From the NCBI RefSeq assembly GCF_004362525.1, contig NZ_SNXS01000002.1, forward strand, positions 868,001 through 932,000: DNA of 64,000 nt. The letters run 5' to 3'. The position numbers were made by a program, and so were the translations under genes. The stretch is from Roseateles toxinivorans. GTDB taxonomy: Bacteria > Pseudomonadota > Gammaproteobacteria > Burkholderiales > Burkholderiaceae_C. The notes under the pieces are model-generated. The model saw only the letters and a list, made by a program, of their open reading frames with translations. It did no database searches and was not told the DNA's origin. Positions 1-10,830 of this stretch are shown here, piece by piece; position 1 is the first letter of the stretch, and the number at the start of each line of letters is the position of its first letter.

Positions 1-535
1 TTTTGGCGTACTCGGCGGCCTCGGCGCCGGAGCGCATATCGGGCTCGGACACGATCTCCAAGAGCGGCGTGCCTGCGCGGTTCAGGTCGATGCCGGTGAG
101 GCCGTGATAGTCCTCGTGCAGGCTCTTGCCCGCGTCTTCCTCGAGGTGGGCACGGGTCAGGTTGACGGTGTGCTTCTTGTCGCCGACGAAGAACTCCAGC
201 TTGCCGCCCTGCACGACCGGGATCTCGTACTGGCTGATCTGGTAGCCCTTGGGCAGGTCGGGGTAGAAGTAGTTCTTGCGCGCAAAGATCGACAGCGGCG
301 CGATCTTCGCGCCGACCGACAGGCCGAAGCGTATCGCCCGCTCGACCGCACCGCGGTTCAGCACCGGCAGGGTGCCGGGCAGGGCCAGGTCCACCGGCGA
401 GGCCTGGGTGTTGGGCTCGGCGCCGAAGGCGGTGGAAGAGCCGCTGAAGATCTTCGACTGGGTGGACAGCTGGACATGGTTCTCCAGGCCTATCACCACC
501 TCGTAACCGCGTATCAGTTTGCTGTTTGTGCTCAT
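1..535 (-). CDS. gatB: Asp/Glu-tRNA amidotransferase subunit B (5' part, runs off window)
   Basis: GatB binds misacylated Glu-tRNA(Gln) or Asp-tRNA(Asn) and, with GatA and GatC, amidates it in the cytoplasm. Only about 178 N-terminal residues are in the window; the rest lies beyond position 1. Reading from the ATG at 535, the protein shows the GatB/GatE start ([12 protein letters not shown]), the [19 protein letters not shown] block and the [12 protein letters not shown] block, all typical of the catalytic cradle. It begins 2 bases after the gatA stop, the last gene of a C-A-B operon. The residues after the first Glu (ENHVQL) differ slightly from the more usual ETHAQL or EVHVQL. Confidence 0.96.
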   Translation of the reverse strand, partial: MSTNSKLIRGYEVVIGLENHVQLSTQSKIFSGSSTAFGAEPNTQASPVDLALPGTLPVLNRGAVERAIRFGLSVGAKIAPLSIFARKNYFYPDLPKGYQISQYEIPVVQGGKLEFFVGDKKHTVNLTRAHLEEDAGKSLHEDYHGLTGIDLNRAGTPLLEIVSEPDMRSGAEAAEYAK

Positions 536-537
536 GT

Positions 538-2028
538 TCAGAACCCTGCCGGCGCGCGCTGGTGCCAGTCGGTCGCCTGCTGGAAGGCGTGGGCCGCGTG
601 CAGCAGGCCGCCTTCGTTGAAATAGTTGGCTATCAGCTGCAGGCCCACCGGCATGCCACCTTCGCCGAAACCGGCGGGGATGCTCATGCCGGGCAGGCCG
701 GCCAGCGAGCCGGGCAGGGTGAAGATGTCGGCCAGATAGGCTTTGACCGGGTCGTCGCCCTGCTCGCTCAAGCGCCAGGCGACGGTGGGCGCCACCGGGC
801 CGGCGATCAGATCGCACTGCTGGAAGCACTGCTGGAAGTCGTCGGCGATCATGCGGCGCAGCTTCTGCGCCTGCAGATAGTAGGCGTCGTAATAGCCATG
901 GCTCAGCACATAGGCGCCAATCATGATGCGGCGCTTCACCTCGGCGCCGAATCCCTCGCTGCGCGACTTCTTGTACATGTCCAGCAGATCGCCGTACTGC
1001 TCGGCGCGGTGGCCGTAGCGCACGCCGTCGAAGCGGCTCAGGTTCGAGCTGGCCTCGGCCGGGGCGATGATGTAGTAGACCGGAATCGACAGCTCGGTGC
1101 GGGGCAGGCTCACATCGACCAGCGTGGCGCCCAGCTTCTCCAGCTCGGCCAGTGCCGAGCGCACGGCACCGTTCACATCGACGGCCAGGGCGGCCGGGAA
1201 GAACTCCCTGGGCAGGCCGATGCGCAGGCCCTTGAGCGGCTGCGCGGCGGTGGCGCCTTCCCGCGGCTGCAGCATCTGTGCATGGAAGTCCTGCGGCGGG
1301 CGCTCGGCGCTGGTTGAGTCGCGCTCGTCAAAACCGCTCATTGCCGACAGCAGCAGCGCGCAGTCTTCGGCCGAGCGGGCCATCGGGCCGGCCTGGTCCA
1401 GGCTGGAGGCGAAGGCGATCATGCCGTAGCGGGAGCACACGCCGTAGGTCGGCTTGATGCCGGTGATGCCGGTGAAGCTGGCCGGCTGGCGGATCGAGCC
1501 GCCGGTGTCGGTGCCGGTGGCGGCGGGCAGCAATCTGGCGGCCACGGCCGCGGCCGAGCCGCCCGACGAGCCGCCCGGCACGCGGGTGCGGTCCCAGGGG
1601 TTGAGCACCGGGCCATAGGCCGAGTTCTCGTTGGCCGAGCCCATCGCGAACTCGTCGCAGTTCAGCTTGCCCAGGGTCACGGTGCCGGCCGCGGCCAGGC
1701 GCGACACGACGGTGGCGTCGAAGGGGCTCCTGTAGTCGGTCAGCATCTTCGAGCCGGCCGTGGTCGGCAGGTCCCGGGTGACGAAGATGTCCTTGTGCGC
1801 CAAAGGCACGCCCAAGAGCGCGCCGCGCTCGCCGGCAGCCCGCCGCGCATCGGCGGCCCGTGCCTGGGCCAAGGCGAGCTCCGGGTTGCCGGCCAACAGC
1901 GTACCGAGGCCGGCATGGCTGGAAAATTGTGTCAGCAGATGTTGCGTGATCTCGACGCTGGACAGCGTTCTGGCGGCCAATGCCTGGCCGATCTCGGCCA
2001 CGCCCAGGTGGTGCAGCGGCTTGCTCAT
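538..2028 (-). CDS. gatA: Asp/Glu-tRNA amidotransferase subunit A
   Basis: GatA is the glutaminase subunit of the GatCAB amidotransferase and an amidase-signature enzyme of 496 residues, normal length. The Ser-cisSer-Lys machinery is visible: Lys in AHKDIF near residue 79, the glycine/serine loop [14 protein letters not shown] near 150-163, and the nucleophile in [11 protein letters not shown] near 178. The start overlaps the gatC stop by 4 bases (ATGA), and gatB follows 2 bases after its end, so the three genes are translationally coupled. The operon points away from the mre operon. Confidence 0.98.
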   Translation of the reverse strand: MSKPLHHLGVAEIGQALAARTLSSVEITQHLLTQFSSHAGLGTLLAGNPELALAQARAADARRAAGERGALLGVPLAHKDIFVTRDLPTTAGSKMLTDYRSPFDATVVSRLAAAGTVTLGKLNCDEFAMGSANENSAYGPVLNPWDRTRVPGGSSGGSAAAVAARLLPAATGTDTGGSIRQPASFTGITGIKPTYGVCSRYGMIAFASSLDQAGPMARSAEDCALLLSAMSGFDERDSTSAERPPQDFHAQMLQPREGATAAQPLKGLRIGLPREFFPAALAVDVNGAVRSALAELEKLGATLVDVSLPRTELSIPVYYIIAPAEASSNLSRFDGVRYGHRAEQYGDLLDMYKKSRSEGFGAEVKRRIMIGAYVLSHGYYDAYYLQAQKLRRMIADDFQQCFQQCDLIAGPVAPTVAWRLSEQGDDPVKAYLADIFTLPGSLAGLPGMSIPAGFGEGGMPVGLQLIANYFNEGGLLHAAHAFQQATDWHQRAPAGF

Positions 2029-2324
2029 TCGATCACCTTGGGCACGAGGAACAGGCCGTCTTCGACGGCCGGGGCGCTGCGCTGATTCAGTTCGCGCTGG
2101 TTGCTCTCCGTGACGGCGTCGTCGCGCAGGCGCAGATGCACGGCCTGCACGGCGGACAGCGGGGTGTACAGCGGCTCGACGCCGCTGGTGTCAACCGCGC
2201 TCATTTGCTCGACGATGGAGAAAAAACCGTTCAGTTGCGTCAGCATCGCGGCGGCCTCGGCGTCCTGAAGTTCCAGGCGGGCCAGATGGGCGATGCGGCT
2301 GACGTCTTGCGGGGTCAAGGCCAT
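2025..2324 (-). CDS. gatC: Asp/Glu-tRNA amidotransferase subunit C
   Basis: GatC is a small (99 aa) subunit that wraps around and stabilises the GatA-GatB complex. The sequence from the ATG at 2324 starts [19 protein letters not shown], the typical GatC opening, and has the conserved [11 protein letters not shown] region near the middle. An in-frame ATG at 2348 would add eight residues with no family support, so 2324 is preferred. It is the first gene of the minus-strand gatCAB operon. The 241-base gap to mreB must hold promoters for both directions. Confidence 0.95.
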   Translation of the reverse strand: MALTPQDVSRIAHLARLELQDAEAAAMLTQLNGFFSIVEQMSAVDTSGVEPLYTPLSAVQAVHLRLRDDAVTESNQRELNQRSAPAVEDGLFLVPKVIE

Positions 2325-3609
<1,285 letters not shown>

Positions 3610-3631
3610 GGTCGGTCCCAGGTGCAGTCCC

Positions 3632-3664
3632 AGGCCGGCACGTTGCTCACGTCGCCGGCCTTTT
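3632..3664 (+). terminator. hairpin terminator between mreB and mreC
   Basis: The arms AGGCCGGC (3632-3639) and GCCGGCCT (3654-3661) pair, with an inner ACGT/ACGT extension, a five-base loop and one bulged C. TTTTC follows. This looks like a rho-independent terminator placed inside the operon, 23 bases after the mreB stop and 45 bases before mreC. It would let MreB be made in excess over MreC/MreD. Confidence 0.6.
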
Positions 3665-3709
3665 CGTTCCCAGCAGGCCCTGCTCTTTCCGTGATCTGAC
3701 TGTTCCGCC

Positions 3710-4636
3710 ATGTCGCTCGGTTCCTTTGATCGCACCCCCCCGCCGTTCTTCCGGCAGGGCATGTCTGCGCTGACCAAGCTGCTGGTATTTGCCGCGCTGG
3801 CGGTGTTCCTGATGGTGGCCGACACCCGCTTCAAGATCACCTATCCGCTGCGCGCCGCCCTGGCCACTGCCCTGCACCCGGTGCAGCGCCTGCTGTTGGC
3901 GCCGGTGGAGAGCTGGGAATCGATGGTCGACTACTGGCACAGCATGCAGGCCGCGACCAAGGCCGACGACCAGTCGCGCCGGCTGCTGGCCGCGCAATCG
4001 GCCCAGGTCCTGCGCGTCGCCCAGCTGCAGGAGGAGAACACGCGGCTGCGTGCGCTGCTGGAGCTGCGCCCCAGCCTGCAGGTCAAGGTGGCGGCGGCCG
4101 AGGTGCTGTACGACACACCCGACCCGTTCTCGCGCAAGGTCGTCATCGACCGCGGCGCGGCCCAGGGCGTGAAGGCCGGTTCGCCGGTGATCAACGAGGT
4201 CGGCGTGCTGGGCCAGGTGACGCGGGTCTATCCGCTGTCGTCCGAGGTCACCCTGCTGACCGACAAGGACGCCGCCGTGCCGGTGCTCAACAATCGCACC
4301 CAGCACCGCAGTGCCGCCTTCGGCAATGGCGACAGCAGCGGCATGGAGCTGCGCTATATGGCCGGCAATGCCGATGTGCAAAAGGACGATCTGCTGACGA
4401 CCTCGGGCGTCGATGGCGTCTATCCGGCCGGTCTGCCCGTTGCCAGGGTGGTGGCGGTGGAGCGCCGCGCCGAATCCGGCTTCGCTCAGATCAGCCTGGC
4501 GCCGGTGGCCGCCAGCGACAGCGTGCGCCATGTGCTGGTGCTCGACCCGGTGGGCCTGCAGCTGCCGGCCCGGCCCGCTGCCACCGCCGCCTCCGAGCCG
4601 GCGCGCGGTGCCGTCAGGAAGGGAGGCCACAAGTGA
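3710..4636 (+). CDS. mreC: rod-shape-determining protein MreC
   Basis: MreC is a bitopic inner-membrane scaffold that activates PBP2/RodA in the elongasome. The 308-residue product has a short cytoplasmic N-terminus, one transmembrane helix (about 21-39), a periplasmic coiled coil (about 75-115, with a LQEENTRLRALLEL stretch) and the double beta-barrel domain containing the VVIDRGAAQGVKAGSPV motif. A low-complexity Ala/Pro/Arg tail follows. The stop overlaps the GTG of mreD by 4 bases. Confidence 0.97.
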   Translation: MSLGSFDRTPPPFFRQGMSALTKLLVFAALAVFLMVADTRFKITYPLRAALATALHPVQRLLLAPVESWESMVDYWHSMQAATKADDQSRRLLAAQSAQVLRVAQLQEENTRLRALLELRPSLQVKVAAAEVLYDTPDPFSRKVVIDRGAAQGVKAGSPVINEVGVLGQVTRVYPLSSEVTLLTDKDAAVPVLNNRTQHRSAAFGNGDSSGMELRYMAGNADVQKDDLLTTSGVDGVYPAGLPVARVVAVERRAESGFAQISLAPVAASDSVRHVLVLDPVGLQLPARPAATAASEPARGAVRKGGHK

Positions 4637-5154
4637 TCATGCCGCGCGCCCATGGCCAGCTGTTGCTGCCGGCCAACCCGCTGTTCATTGCCTTCAGCCT
4701 CCTGATCGCGCTGGGGTTCAATCTGATCCCGATGGGGCGCCAGCCGGCGATGCCCGATCTGCTGGCCCTGGTGCTGGTGTTCTGGAATGTGCACCAGTCG
4801 CGCCGGGTCGGCGTCGGCCTGGCCTTCTTCTTCGGCCTGGCGATGGATGTGCACCATGGTGCGCTGCTGGGCCAGCATGCGCTGTCCTACACGCTGCTGA
4901 GCTTTGGTGCGGTGGCCCTGCACCGGCGGCTGCTGTGGTTTCCGCTGCTGCCGCAGGCGCTGCATGTGCTGCCGCTGTTCGTGGCCGCCCATGCGGTGTC
5001 GCTGATCGTGCGCATGATCGTCGGTGGCATGTGGCCGGGCTGGAGCCTGTTGCTCGCGCCGGTGTTCGAGGCCTTGCTGTGGCCATTTGTGTCGGCCCTG
5101 CTGCTGGCACCTCAGCGCCGGCCGCCGGATCCGGACAAGCACCGGCCGCTGTGA
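4633..5154 (+). CDS. mreD: rod-shape-determining protein MreD
   Basis: MreD is a polytopic inner-membrane component of the elongasome. The 173-residue product is strongly hydrophobic with five to six predicted membrane helices and an N-terminal region (LLPANPLFIAFSLLIALGFNLIP) typical of beta-proteobacterial MreD. The GTG at 4633 is preferred: it overlaps the mreC stop as GTGA and lies 6 bases after GGGAGG (4621-4626). An ATG at 4639 would be too far from that site. mrdA starts 40 bases downstream. Confidence 0.93.
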   Translation: MIMPRAHGQLLLPANPLFIAFSLLIALGFNLIPMGRQPAMPDLLALVLVFWNVHQSRRVGVGLAFFFGLAMDVHHGALLGQHALSYTLLSFGAVALHRRLLWFPLLPQALHVLPLFVAAHAVSLIVRMIVGGMWPGWSLLLAPVFEALLWPFVSALLLAPQRRPPDPDKHRPL

Positions 5155-5194
5155 GCGCTGACCCCGTGCTGAATCACGTGCTGACGGCGGCGAC

Positions 5195-7228
5195 ATGACC
5201 GAACTGAAGAACCTTGGCCAGGAGCTGAGCCGCTTTCGCCTGCGCATCTTCGCCGCGGCGGGTTTCGTGCTGTTCTGCTTCTCGCTGCTGGCCGCCCGCC
5301 TGGTGTTTCTGCAGGTGTTCAAGCATGAGGAGCTGTCGACACGCGCCGAGGCGAACCGCATCGCCGTCGTGCCCATCGTGCCCAACCGCGGCCTGATCGT
5401 TGATCGCAACGGCGTTGTGCTGGCCAGCAACTACTCGGCCTTCACCCTGGAGATCACGCCTTCCAAGGTGCCGGACCTGGAGCAGACCATCAACGCGCTG
5501 GCCGAACTGGTGGAGGTGCAGCCGCGTGACCGCAAGCGCTTCAAGCGCCTGATGGATGAGGGCAAGAGCTTCGAGTCGCTGCCGATACGCACCAAGCTGA
5601 GCGACGAGGAGGTGGCGCGCTTCACCGCCCAGCGTTTCCGCTTCCCCGGCGTCGAGATCAAGGCGCGGCTGTTCCGCAGCTATCCGCTGGGCGCGGTCGG
5701 CAGCCATCTGATCGGCTATATCGGTCGCATCAACCAGGCCGAGAAGAAGCTGATGGAGGACTGGCCCGACGAGGATCTGGCGAACTACCGCGGCACCGAC
5801 TACATCGGCAAGCTGGGCCTGGAGCAGGCCTACGAGAAGGAACTGCACGGCCAGACGGGTTTCGAGGAAGTCGAGACCAGTGCCGGTGGCCGAGCCGTGC
5901 GCCGCCTGCGCAGCAACCCGCCGACGCCAGGCAACAAGCTGGTGCTGTCGATCGACATCCGGCTGCAGGCCCTGGTCGAGGAGCTGTTCGCCGACCGTCG
6001 TGGCGCCCTGGTCGCGATGGATCCGCGCACCGGCGAGGTGCTGGCCTTCGTCAGCAAGCCGACCTTCGACCCGAATCTGTTCGTCGATGGCATCGACGCC
6101 GACAGCTGGCGCGAGCTGAACGAGGATGCCGACAAACCGCTGCTGAACCGTGCCCTGCGCGGCACCTACCCGCCGGGCTCGACGTTCAAGCCCTTCATGT
6201 CGATCGCCGCGCTGAACTCGGGCAAGCGTGCCGCCAGCACGGTGATCATGGACAACCTGACCTTCAGCTTCGGGGGCCGCACCTTCGGCAGCCCGGAGAG
6301 CGACCGGCCCGGCCCCAAGGACATGCGCCTGGCCATCGTGCAGTCCAGCAACGTCTATTTCTACAGCCTGGCCAACGAGATGGGCGTGGACCTGATCCAT
6401 GACCAGCTGGAGCCCTTCGGCTTCGGCCGCAAGACCGAGATCGACATGCAGGGCGAAGTCACGGGCCTGCTGCCCAGCACCGCCTGGAAGAAGCGGGCCT
6501 ACAAGAAGCCCGAGCAGCAGAAGTGGTATGCCGGCGAGACCATCTCGCTGGGCATAGGCCAGGGCTATAACCACTTCACCATGCTGCAGATGGCCACCGC
6601 AACGTCCACGCTGATCACCGGCGGCCAGCGCTACCGGCCACGCCTGGTGCGCGAGATCGAGGATGTGGTCGATCATCGCAAGCGCCGGGTCGCCAGCGAT
6701 GCCCTCGAACCCCTGCCGCTGCTGCCCGAGCATGTGCAGGTCATCACCCAGGCCATGCATGGCGTGACCGTCGAGGGCACATCGCGTGCGGCCTTTGCCG
6801 GTGCGGCCTACCAGAGCGGCGGCAAGACCGGCACCGCCCAGGCCATCGGCCTGCGCGCAGGCGAAAAGTACAGCAATATCAAGGCCGATGAATACAAGCG
6901 CGATCACTCGCTGTATGTGGCCTTTGCTCCGGTCGAGGCGCCTAGCATTGCCGTGGCGGTGATCGTCGAGAACGCCGGCTTCGGTTCGACCTCGGCCGCG
7001 CCGATCGCCCGGCGGGTGTTCGACTTCCTGCTGCAGGGCCAATATCCCAGCGAGCAGGACATCGCGCTGACGCAAAAAGGGCAGACCACCGCCCCGGTGG
7101 GCGCGACCCGGCCCATCGCCAGCGTGCCCTTGCCAGGTTCGGCCGAGGCGGTGGCCGCGGCGGCGTCGGCTGCCGCATCGGCCGCCAGCAATCCAGCCAA
7201 AGCCGCATCGGCAGGAGCCAAACCATGA
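5195..7228 (+). CDS. mrdA: penicillin-binding protein 2 (elongasome transpeptidase)
   Basis: PBP2 cross-links peptidoglycan during lateral elongation, in complex with RodA. The 677-residue class B PBP has one N-terminal membrane helix (about 17-40), the non-catalytic dimerisation domain and a C-terminal transpeptidase domain. All three active-site motifs are present: S329-T-F-K332, S384-S-N386 and K544-T-G546. After the enzyme domain comes an Ala-rich low-complexity tail of about 50 residues, longer than usual. It sits between mreD and rodA, as expected for an elongation operon. Confidence 0.98.
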   Translation: MTELKNLGQELSRFRLRIFAAAGFVLFCFSLLAARLVFLQVFKHEELSTRAEANRIAVVPIVPNRGLIVDRNGVVLASNYSAFTLEITPSKVPDLEQTINALAELVEVQPRDRKRFKRLMDEGKSFESLPIRTKLSDEEVARFTAQRFRFPGVEIKARLFRSYPLGAVGSHLIGYIGRINQAEKKLMEDWPDEDLANYRGTDYIGKLGLEQAYEKELHGQTGFEEVETSAGGRAVRRLRSNPPTPGNKLVLSIDIRLQALVEELFADRRGALVAMDPRTGEVLAFVSKPTFDPNLFVDGIDADSWRELNEDADKPLLNRALRGTYPPGSTFKPFMSIAALNSGKRAASTVIMDNLTFSFGGRTFGSPESDRPGPKDMRLAIVQSSNVYFYSLANEMGVDLIHDQLEPFGFGRKTEIDMQGEVTGLLPSTAWKKRAYKKPEQQKWYAGETISLGIGQGYNHFTMLQMATATSTLITGGQRYRPRLVREIEDVVDHRKRRVASDALEPLPLLPEHVQVITQAMHGVTVEGTSRAAFAGAAYQSGGKTGTAQAIGLRAGEKYSNIKADEYKRDHSLYVAFAPVEAPSIAVAVIVENAGFGSTSAAPIARRVFDFLLQGQYPSEQDIALTQKGQTTAPVGATRPIASVPLPGSAEAVAAAASAAASAASNPAKAASAGAKP

Positions 7229-7250
7229 GCCCCCGCGCGGCCGTTCCGAA

Positions 7251-7288
7251 GGGGACTCGCACCGGAGTGCGAAGCACGGAGGTGACCC
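7251..7288 (+). repeat. palindromic element upstream of rodA
   Basis: In the 61-base gap between mrdA and rodA, TCGCAC (7257-7262) and GTGCGA (7267-7272) form a hairpin with a CGGA loop, just before a strong GGAGGTGA ribosome-binding site (7278-7285). The block starts GGGGAC and ends GTGACCC and contains GCGAAGC. It resembles the sucC-sucD spacer at 15175-15212 and may belong to the same intergenic repeat family (inference). Confidence 0.35.
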
Positions 7289-7289
7289 A

Positions 7290-8444
7290 ATGAGCGTGGT
7301 GTTTGACCGGCCCTCCCTGTGGCGCCGCCTTCGGCCGCTGCTGTCGGGCTTCGACGGCCTGCTGCTGGTGGCCATTCTTTGGCTGGTCGGCCTGGGCCTG
7401 ATGACCATGTATTCGGCCGGCTTCGATCACGGCACGCGCTTTGTCGATCACGGCCGCAATATGCTGCTGGCCGCGGGCATCCTGTTCCTGGTCGCACAGG
7501 TGCCGCCGCAGCGCTTGATGGCTCTGGCCGTGCCGCTCTATGTCGTCGGCGTGGCGTTGCTGATCGCCACCGCCTTGTTCGGCATCTCCAAGAAGGGTGC
7601 AACCCGCTGGCTCAATGTGGGCATCGTGATCCAGCCCTCCGAGATCCTGAAGATCGCCATGCCGCTGATGCTGGCCTGGTGGTTCCAGAAGCGCGAGGGC
7701 CAGCTGCGCCTGCTCGACTTTGGCGTGGCCTTTGTGCTGCTGGCCATACCGGTGGGGCTGGTGGCCAAGCAGCCCGACCTGGGCACCTCCATCCTGATCC
7801 TGTCGGCCGGCCTGTATGTGATCTTCTTCGCCGGCCTGCCCTGGAAGCTGATCGTGCCCGCCGTGCTGGCCGCCGGTATCGGCATCACCGCGCTGGTGCT
7901 CAGTGAAGACACGATCTGTCAACCCGGCGTGCAGTGGCATGTGCTGAAGGATTACCAGAAGAACCGCGTCTGCACGCTGCTGGACCCGACCAAGGATCCG
8001 CTGGGCAAGGGCTTTCACATCATCCAGGGCGAGATCGCGATCGGCTCCGGCGGTATCGGTGGCAAGGGCTTCATGAAGGGCACGCAGACCCATCTGGAGT
8101 TCATCCCGGAGCGCACCACCGACTTCATCTTTGCAGCCTATGGCGAGGAGTTCGGCCTGGTCGGCGTGGCCGGGCTGATGCTGGGGTTTCTGTTCCTGAT
8201 CCTGCGCGGGTTGATCATTGCCGGCGACGCGCCGTCGCAGTTCTCGCGGCTGCTGGCCGGGGCCATCACGCTGAGCTTCTTCACCTATGCCTTTGTCAAT
8301 ATGGGCATGGTCAGCGGCATCCTGCCGGTGGTGGGCGTGCCGCTGCCCTTCATCAGCTATGGTGGCACGGCAATGGTGACCTTGGGCCTGGGTCTGGGCA
8401 TTCTGATGTCCATCGCCAAGAGCCGCAGGTTGATCCAGTCATGA
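7290..8444 (+). CDS. rodA: elongasome SEDS glycosyltransferase RodA
   Basis: RodA (MrdB) is the SEDS-family peptidoglycan glycosyltransferase that works with PBP2 in the inner membrane. The 384-residue product has about ten membrane segments and SEDS landmarks: MYSAG near the N-terminus, the KKGATRWLNVG loop, PSEILKIAMPLMLAW, KQPDLGTSI, the periplasmic region ending in EFIPERTTDFIFA, and the C-terminal GVPLPFISYGGT. The ribosome-binding site GGAGGTGA lies at 7278-7285. The stop overlaps the next gene's ATG by 4 bases. Confidence 0.98.
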   Translation: MSVVFDRPSLWRRLRPLLSGFDGLLLVAILWLVGLGLMTMYSAGFDHGTRFVDHGRNMLLAAGILFLVAQVPPQRLMALAVPLYVVGVALLIATALFGISKKGATRWLNVGIVIQPSEILKIAMPLMLAWWFQKREGQLRLLDFGVAFVLLAIPVGLVAKQPDLGTSILILSAGLYVIFFAGLPWKLIVPAVLAAGIGITALVLSEDTICQPGVQWHVLKDYQKNRVCTLLDPTKDPLGKGFHIIQGEIAIGSGGIGGKGFMKGTQTHLEFIPERTTDFIFAAYGEEFGLVGVAGLMLGFLFLILRGLIIAGDAPSQFSRLLAGAITLSFFTYAFVNMGMVSGILPVVGVPLPFISYGGTAMVTLGLGLGILMSIAKSRRLIQS

Positions 8445-9310
8445 CCAGGACGGTTGGCCTGATCGGTGCCGGCAATATGGGCTTTGCAATGATGCAGCGC
8501 CTGCTGGATCAGGGCTGGGCCGTGGCGGTGTGCGACACAGCCCCGGCCGTGCAGCAGCGTGCGTTGGCCGAGGGCGCGACCCTGGCCGACAGCCCGGCCG
8601 AGCTGGCGGTGCATTGCGAATCGCTGATCGTGGCCGTTGTCGATGCCGCGCAAGCGGAGCAGGTGCTGTTCGGTGACCAGGGTGCTGCCGAGCAGTTGCC
8701 GAAAGGCGGCACCGTGCTGCTGTGCCCGACCCTGGGCCCGGATCAGGTGGAGGCCATTGCCGCCCGCCTGGTGGCGCTGGGCCTTCACTGCATCGACAGC
8801 CCGATGTCCGGTGGCCCGGCCCGAGCCCGTGCGGGCGAGATGAGCCTGATGCTGGCCGCCCCGGCGGCGGTGCTGGCGCAGCACGAGGCGCTGCTGGGCG
8901 TGCTGTCCAGCAAGCGCTTCGTGATCAGCGAGCGACCGGGCGACGCGGCGCGCACCAAGCTCGTCAACAACCTGCTGGCCGCCATCAATCTGGCCGGCGC
9001 GGCCGAGGTGCTGGCGCTGGCCGAGCGGCTGGGCCTGGACGGCGGGCAGACGCTGGACGTGATTGAGCAGAGCAGCGGCCAGAGCTGGATAGGCAGCGAC
9101 CGCATGCGCCGCGCGTTGGCCGGCGATCTGGTGCCCCGTGCCCATACCAGCTTGCTGCGCAAGGACTCGGCGCTGGCGCTGCGCGCCGCGCAGCTGCAGG
9201 GTTTCGATGTGCCGCTGGGCGCCCAGGCCGCCGCGTTGTTTGAGCGTGCCTGCCAGGAGGGCCTGGCCGGGCTGGATGACGGCTGCCTGCTCGGTCTGCT
9301 GCGGCGTTAG
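8441..9310 (+). CDS. NAD(P)-dependent oxidoreductase, beta-hydroxyacid dehydrogenase family
   Basis: This 289-residue protein resembles 3-hydroxyisobutyrate/tartronate-semialdehyde reductases and probably oxidises a short beta-hydroxy acid with NAD(P). The Rossmann loop GAGNMG sits at about residues 8-13, the substrate-binding block DSPMSGGPARARAGEMSLM near 113-131, and the catalytic Lys in KLVNNLLAAIN near 170. The ATG overlaps the rodA stop (ATGA), so it is coupled to the elongation operon, although no known role there is obvious. The exact substrate cannot be read from sequence. Confidence 0.85.
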   Translation: MTRTVGLIGAGNMGFAMMQRLLDQGWAVAVCDTAPAVQQRALAEGATLADSPAELAVHCESLIVAVVDAAQAEQVLFGDQGAAEQLPKGGTVLLCPTLGPDQVEAIAARLVALGLHCIDSPMSGGPARARAGEMSLMLAAPAAVLAQHEALLGVLSSKRFVISERPGDAARTKLVNNLLAAINLAGAAEVLALAERLGLDGGQTLDVIEQSSGQSWIGSDRMRRALAGDLVPRAHTSLLRKDSALALRAAQLQGFDVPLGAQAAALFERACQEGLAGLDDGCLLGLLRR

Positions 9311-10812
9311 GCATCCCCCGGCTCGATCGCCTTGGCATAGGCATGGAAGCGCACGGTGAAACGTGCGCCCGGCCCCTGGCCCTCGGCATCGGTGTTGAGG
9401 CCGGGCTTGCGTGGCCGGGTGTCGTCCACGCTCAGCTCGGCCTCATGCTGGAGGGCAATCTCGCGCACGATGGCCAGGCCCAGGCCCGAGCCATCGACAT
9501 TGGTACCCAGTGAGCGGTAGAAGGGCTGAAACACCTGCTCGCGCTCGGTCGGGGCAATACCCGGCCCCGAGTCCTCGACCTGCAGCACGGTGACCTGGCC
9601 GAACGGGTCTTCCATGATGCGCACCGTCACCGTGCCGCCGGTGGGTGTGTAGAGCAGGGCGTTGTCCACCAGATTGCGTATCAGCTCGCGTATCAGCACC
9701 GGATGGCCCAGCAGGCGCAGGCTGCTGGTGCTGGTCTCGGGGCCCTCGTAGCCGAGGTCGATGCGCTTGTCCATCGCCCGCGGAACGAAGTCGCGCACCG
9801 TTTCCATTGCCAGCTCGACCAGATTGACCTCGACCCGTCGCGCCGAATGCTCGTTGTCCTCGGCCCGAGCCATTGCCAGCAGCTGATTGACCATGTGCGC
9901 GGCGCGCTGGCTGGACAGCGAGATCTGCTGCAGCGACAGCTTCAGCTCCGAGGGGCTGCTGCGGCCCAGGTCGATTTCGCGCTGCGCCAACTCGGCTTGC
10001 ATGCGCAGACCGGCCAGCGGCGTCTTCAGCTGGTGGGCGGCATCGGCCAGGAAGTGCTTCTGGCCGCTGATCGACTGGTCGAGCCGGCCCAGCAGGTCGT
10101 TGATTGCGCGCACCAGCGGCGCCACCTCGTCGGGGATGCGGCGCTCGTCGATCGGGCTCAGGTCCGAGCTGTCGCGCGAACGGATGCGTCGCTGCAGCTC
10201 ATTGAGCGGCGCAATGCCGCGTGCCAGCGCCAGCCAGACAAGCAGCACGGCCAGCGGCAGTATCACGAACTGCGGCAGTATCACGCCCTTGATGATTTCG
10301 TTGGTCAGCCGCGAGCGCTTGCCCAGCGTTTCGGCCACCTGCACCAGCATCATCTTGCCGCCGGCCTGACCCTCGGGCCAGACCCAGAGATAGGCGACGC
10401 GCACGCTGTCGCCCGGCAGCTCCTCGTCGCGGTAGCGCAGCTCCCAGGCGGCCACCGGCTCGTCCTCGCCGGGCAGGGGCAGGGCGCGGTCACCGCTGAG
10501 GAACTCGCCCTGGGTGCCCAGCACCTGGTAGTAGACGGTGTCGGTCTCGTCGGCGCGCAGCAGGGCCGCAGCCTCGGGCGACAGCGCATAGCGCGCCTTG
10601 CCGCTGCCGCTGCCCCTGGCCGCCTCGACCGAGACCTGCAAGCCCAGCGTGCGTGCCATCTCACCCAGCTCGCGGTCATAGGGCTTGTTGGCAATGCCCT
10701 GGGCGACCAGCCAGGTCAGGAACACGCTCATCGGCCAGATCAACAGCAGCGGCGCGAGCATCCAGTCAAGGATCTCGCCGAACAGGGAGCGCTGGTCGGA
10801 TTCGGCGCGCAT
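9307..10812 (-). CDS. two-component sensor histidine kinase (TctE/QseC-like)
   Basis: This inner-membrane sensor of 501 residues has a membrane helix at about 15-40, a periplasmic sensor of about 130 residues resembling the TctE-type N-terminal domain, a second helix at about 176-197, HAMP, a His-kinase dimerisation domain with His260 (AAHQLKTPL), and an ATPase domain with RNLVDNALLYTP, DSGPGIAP and GSGLGLAIV. It lies 18 bases after its response-regulator partner. It converges with the dehydrogenase gene, overlapping it by 4 bases at the 3' ends. The signal is unknown; TctE relatives sense tricarboxylates, but that cannot be assumed here. Confidence 0.92.
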   Translation of the reverse strand: MRAESDQRSLFGEILDWMLAPLLLIWPMSVFLTWLVAQGIANKPYDRELGEMARTLGLQVSVEAARGSGSGKARYALSPEAAALLRADETDTVYYQVLGTQGEFLSGDRALPLPGEDEPVAAWELRYRDEELPGDSVRVAYLWVWPEGQAGGKMMLVQVAETLGKRSRLTNEIIKGVILPQFVILPLAVLLVWLALARGIAPLNELQRRIRSRDSSDLSPIDERRIPDEVAPLVRAINDLLGRLDQSISGQKHFLADAAHQLKTPLAGLRMQAELAQREIDLGRSSPSELKLSLQQISLSSQRAAHMVNQLLAMARAEDNEHSARRVEVNLVELAMETVRDFVPRAMDKRIDLGYEGPETSTSSLRLLGHPVLIRELIRNLVDNALLYTPTGGTVTVRIMEDPFGQVTVLQVEDSGPGIAPTEREQVFQPFYRSLGTNVDGSGLGLAIVREIALQHEAELSVDDTRPRKPGLNTDAEGQGPGARFTVRFHAYAKAIEPGDA

Positions 10813-10830
10813 CGTGGGCAGCCAGTGCGG

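Noticed and set aside
5174-7408. 744-residue open frame antisense to mrdA
   Set aside because: Shadow of PBP2; composition typical of third-position GC artefacts.
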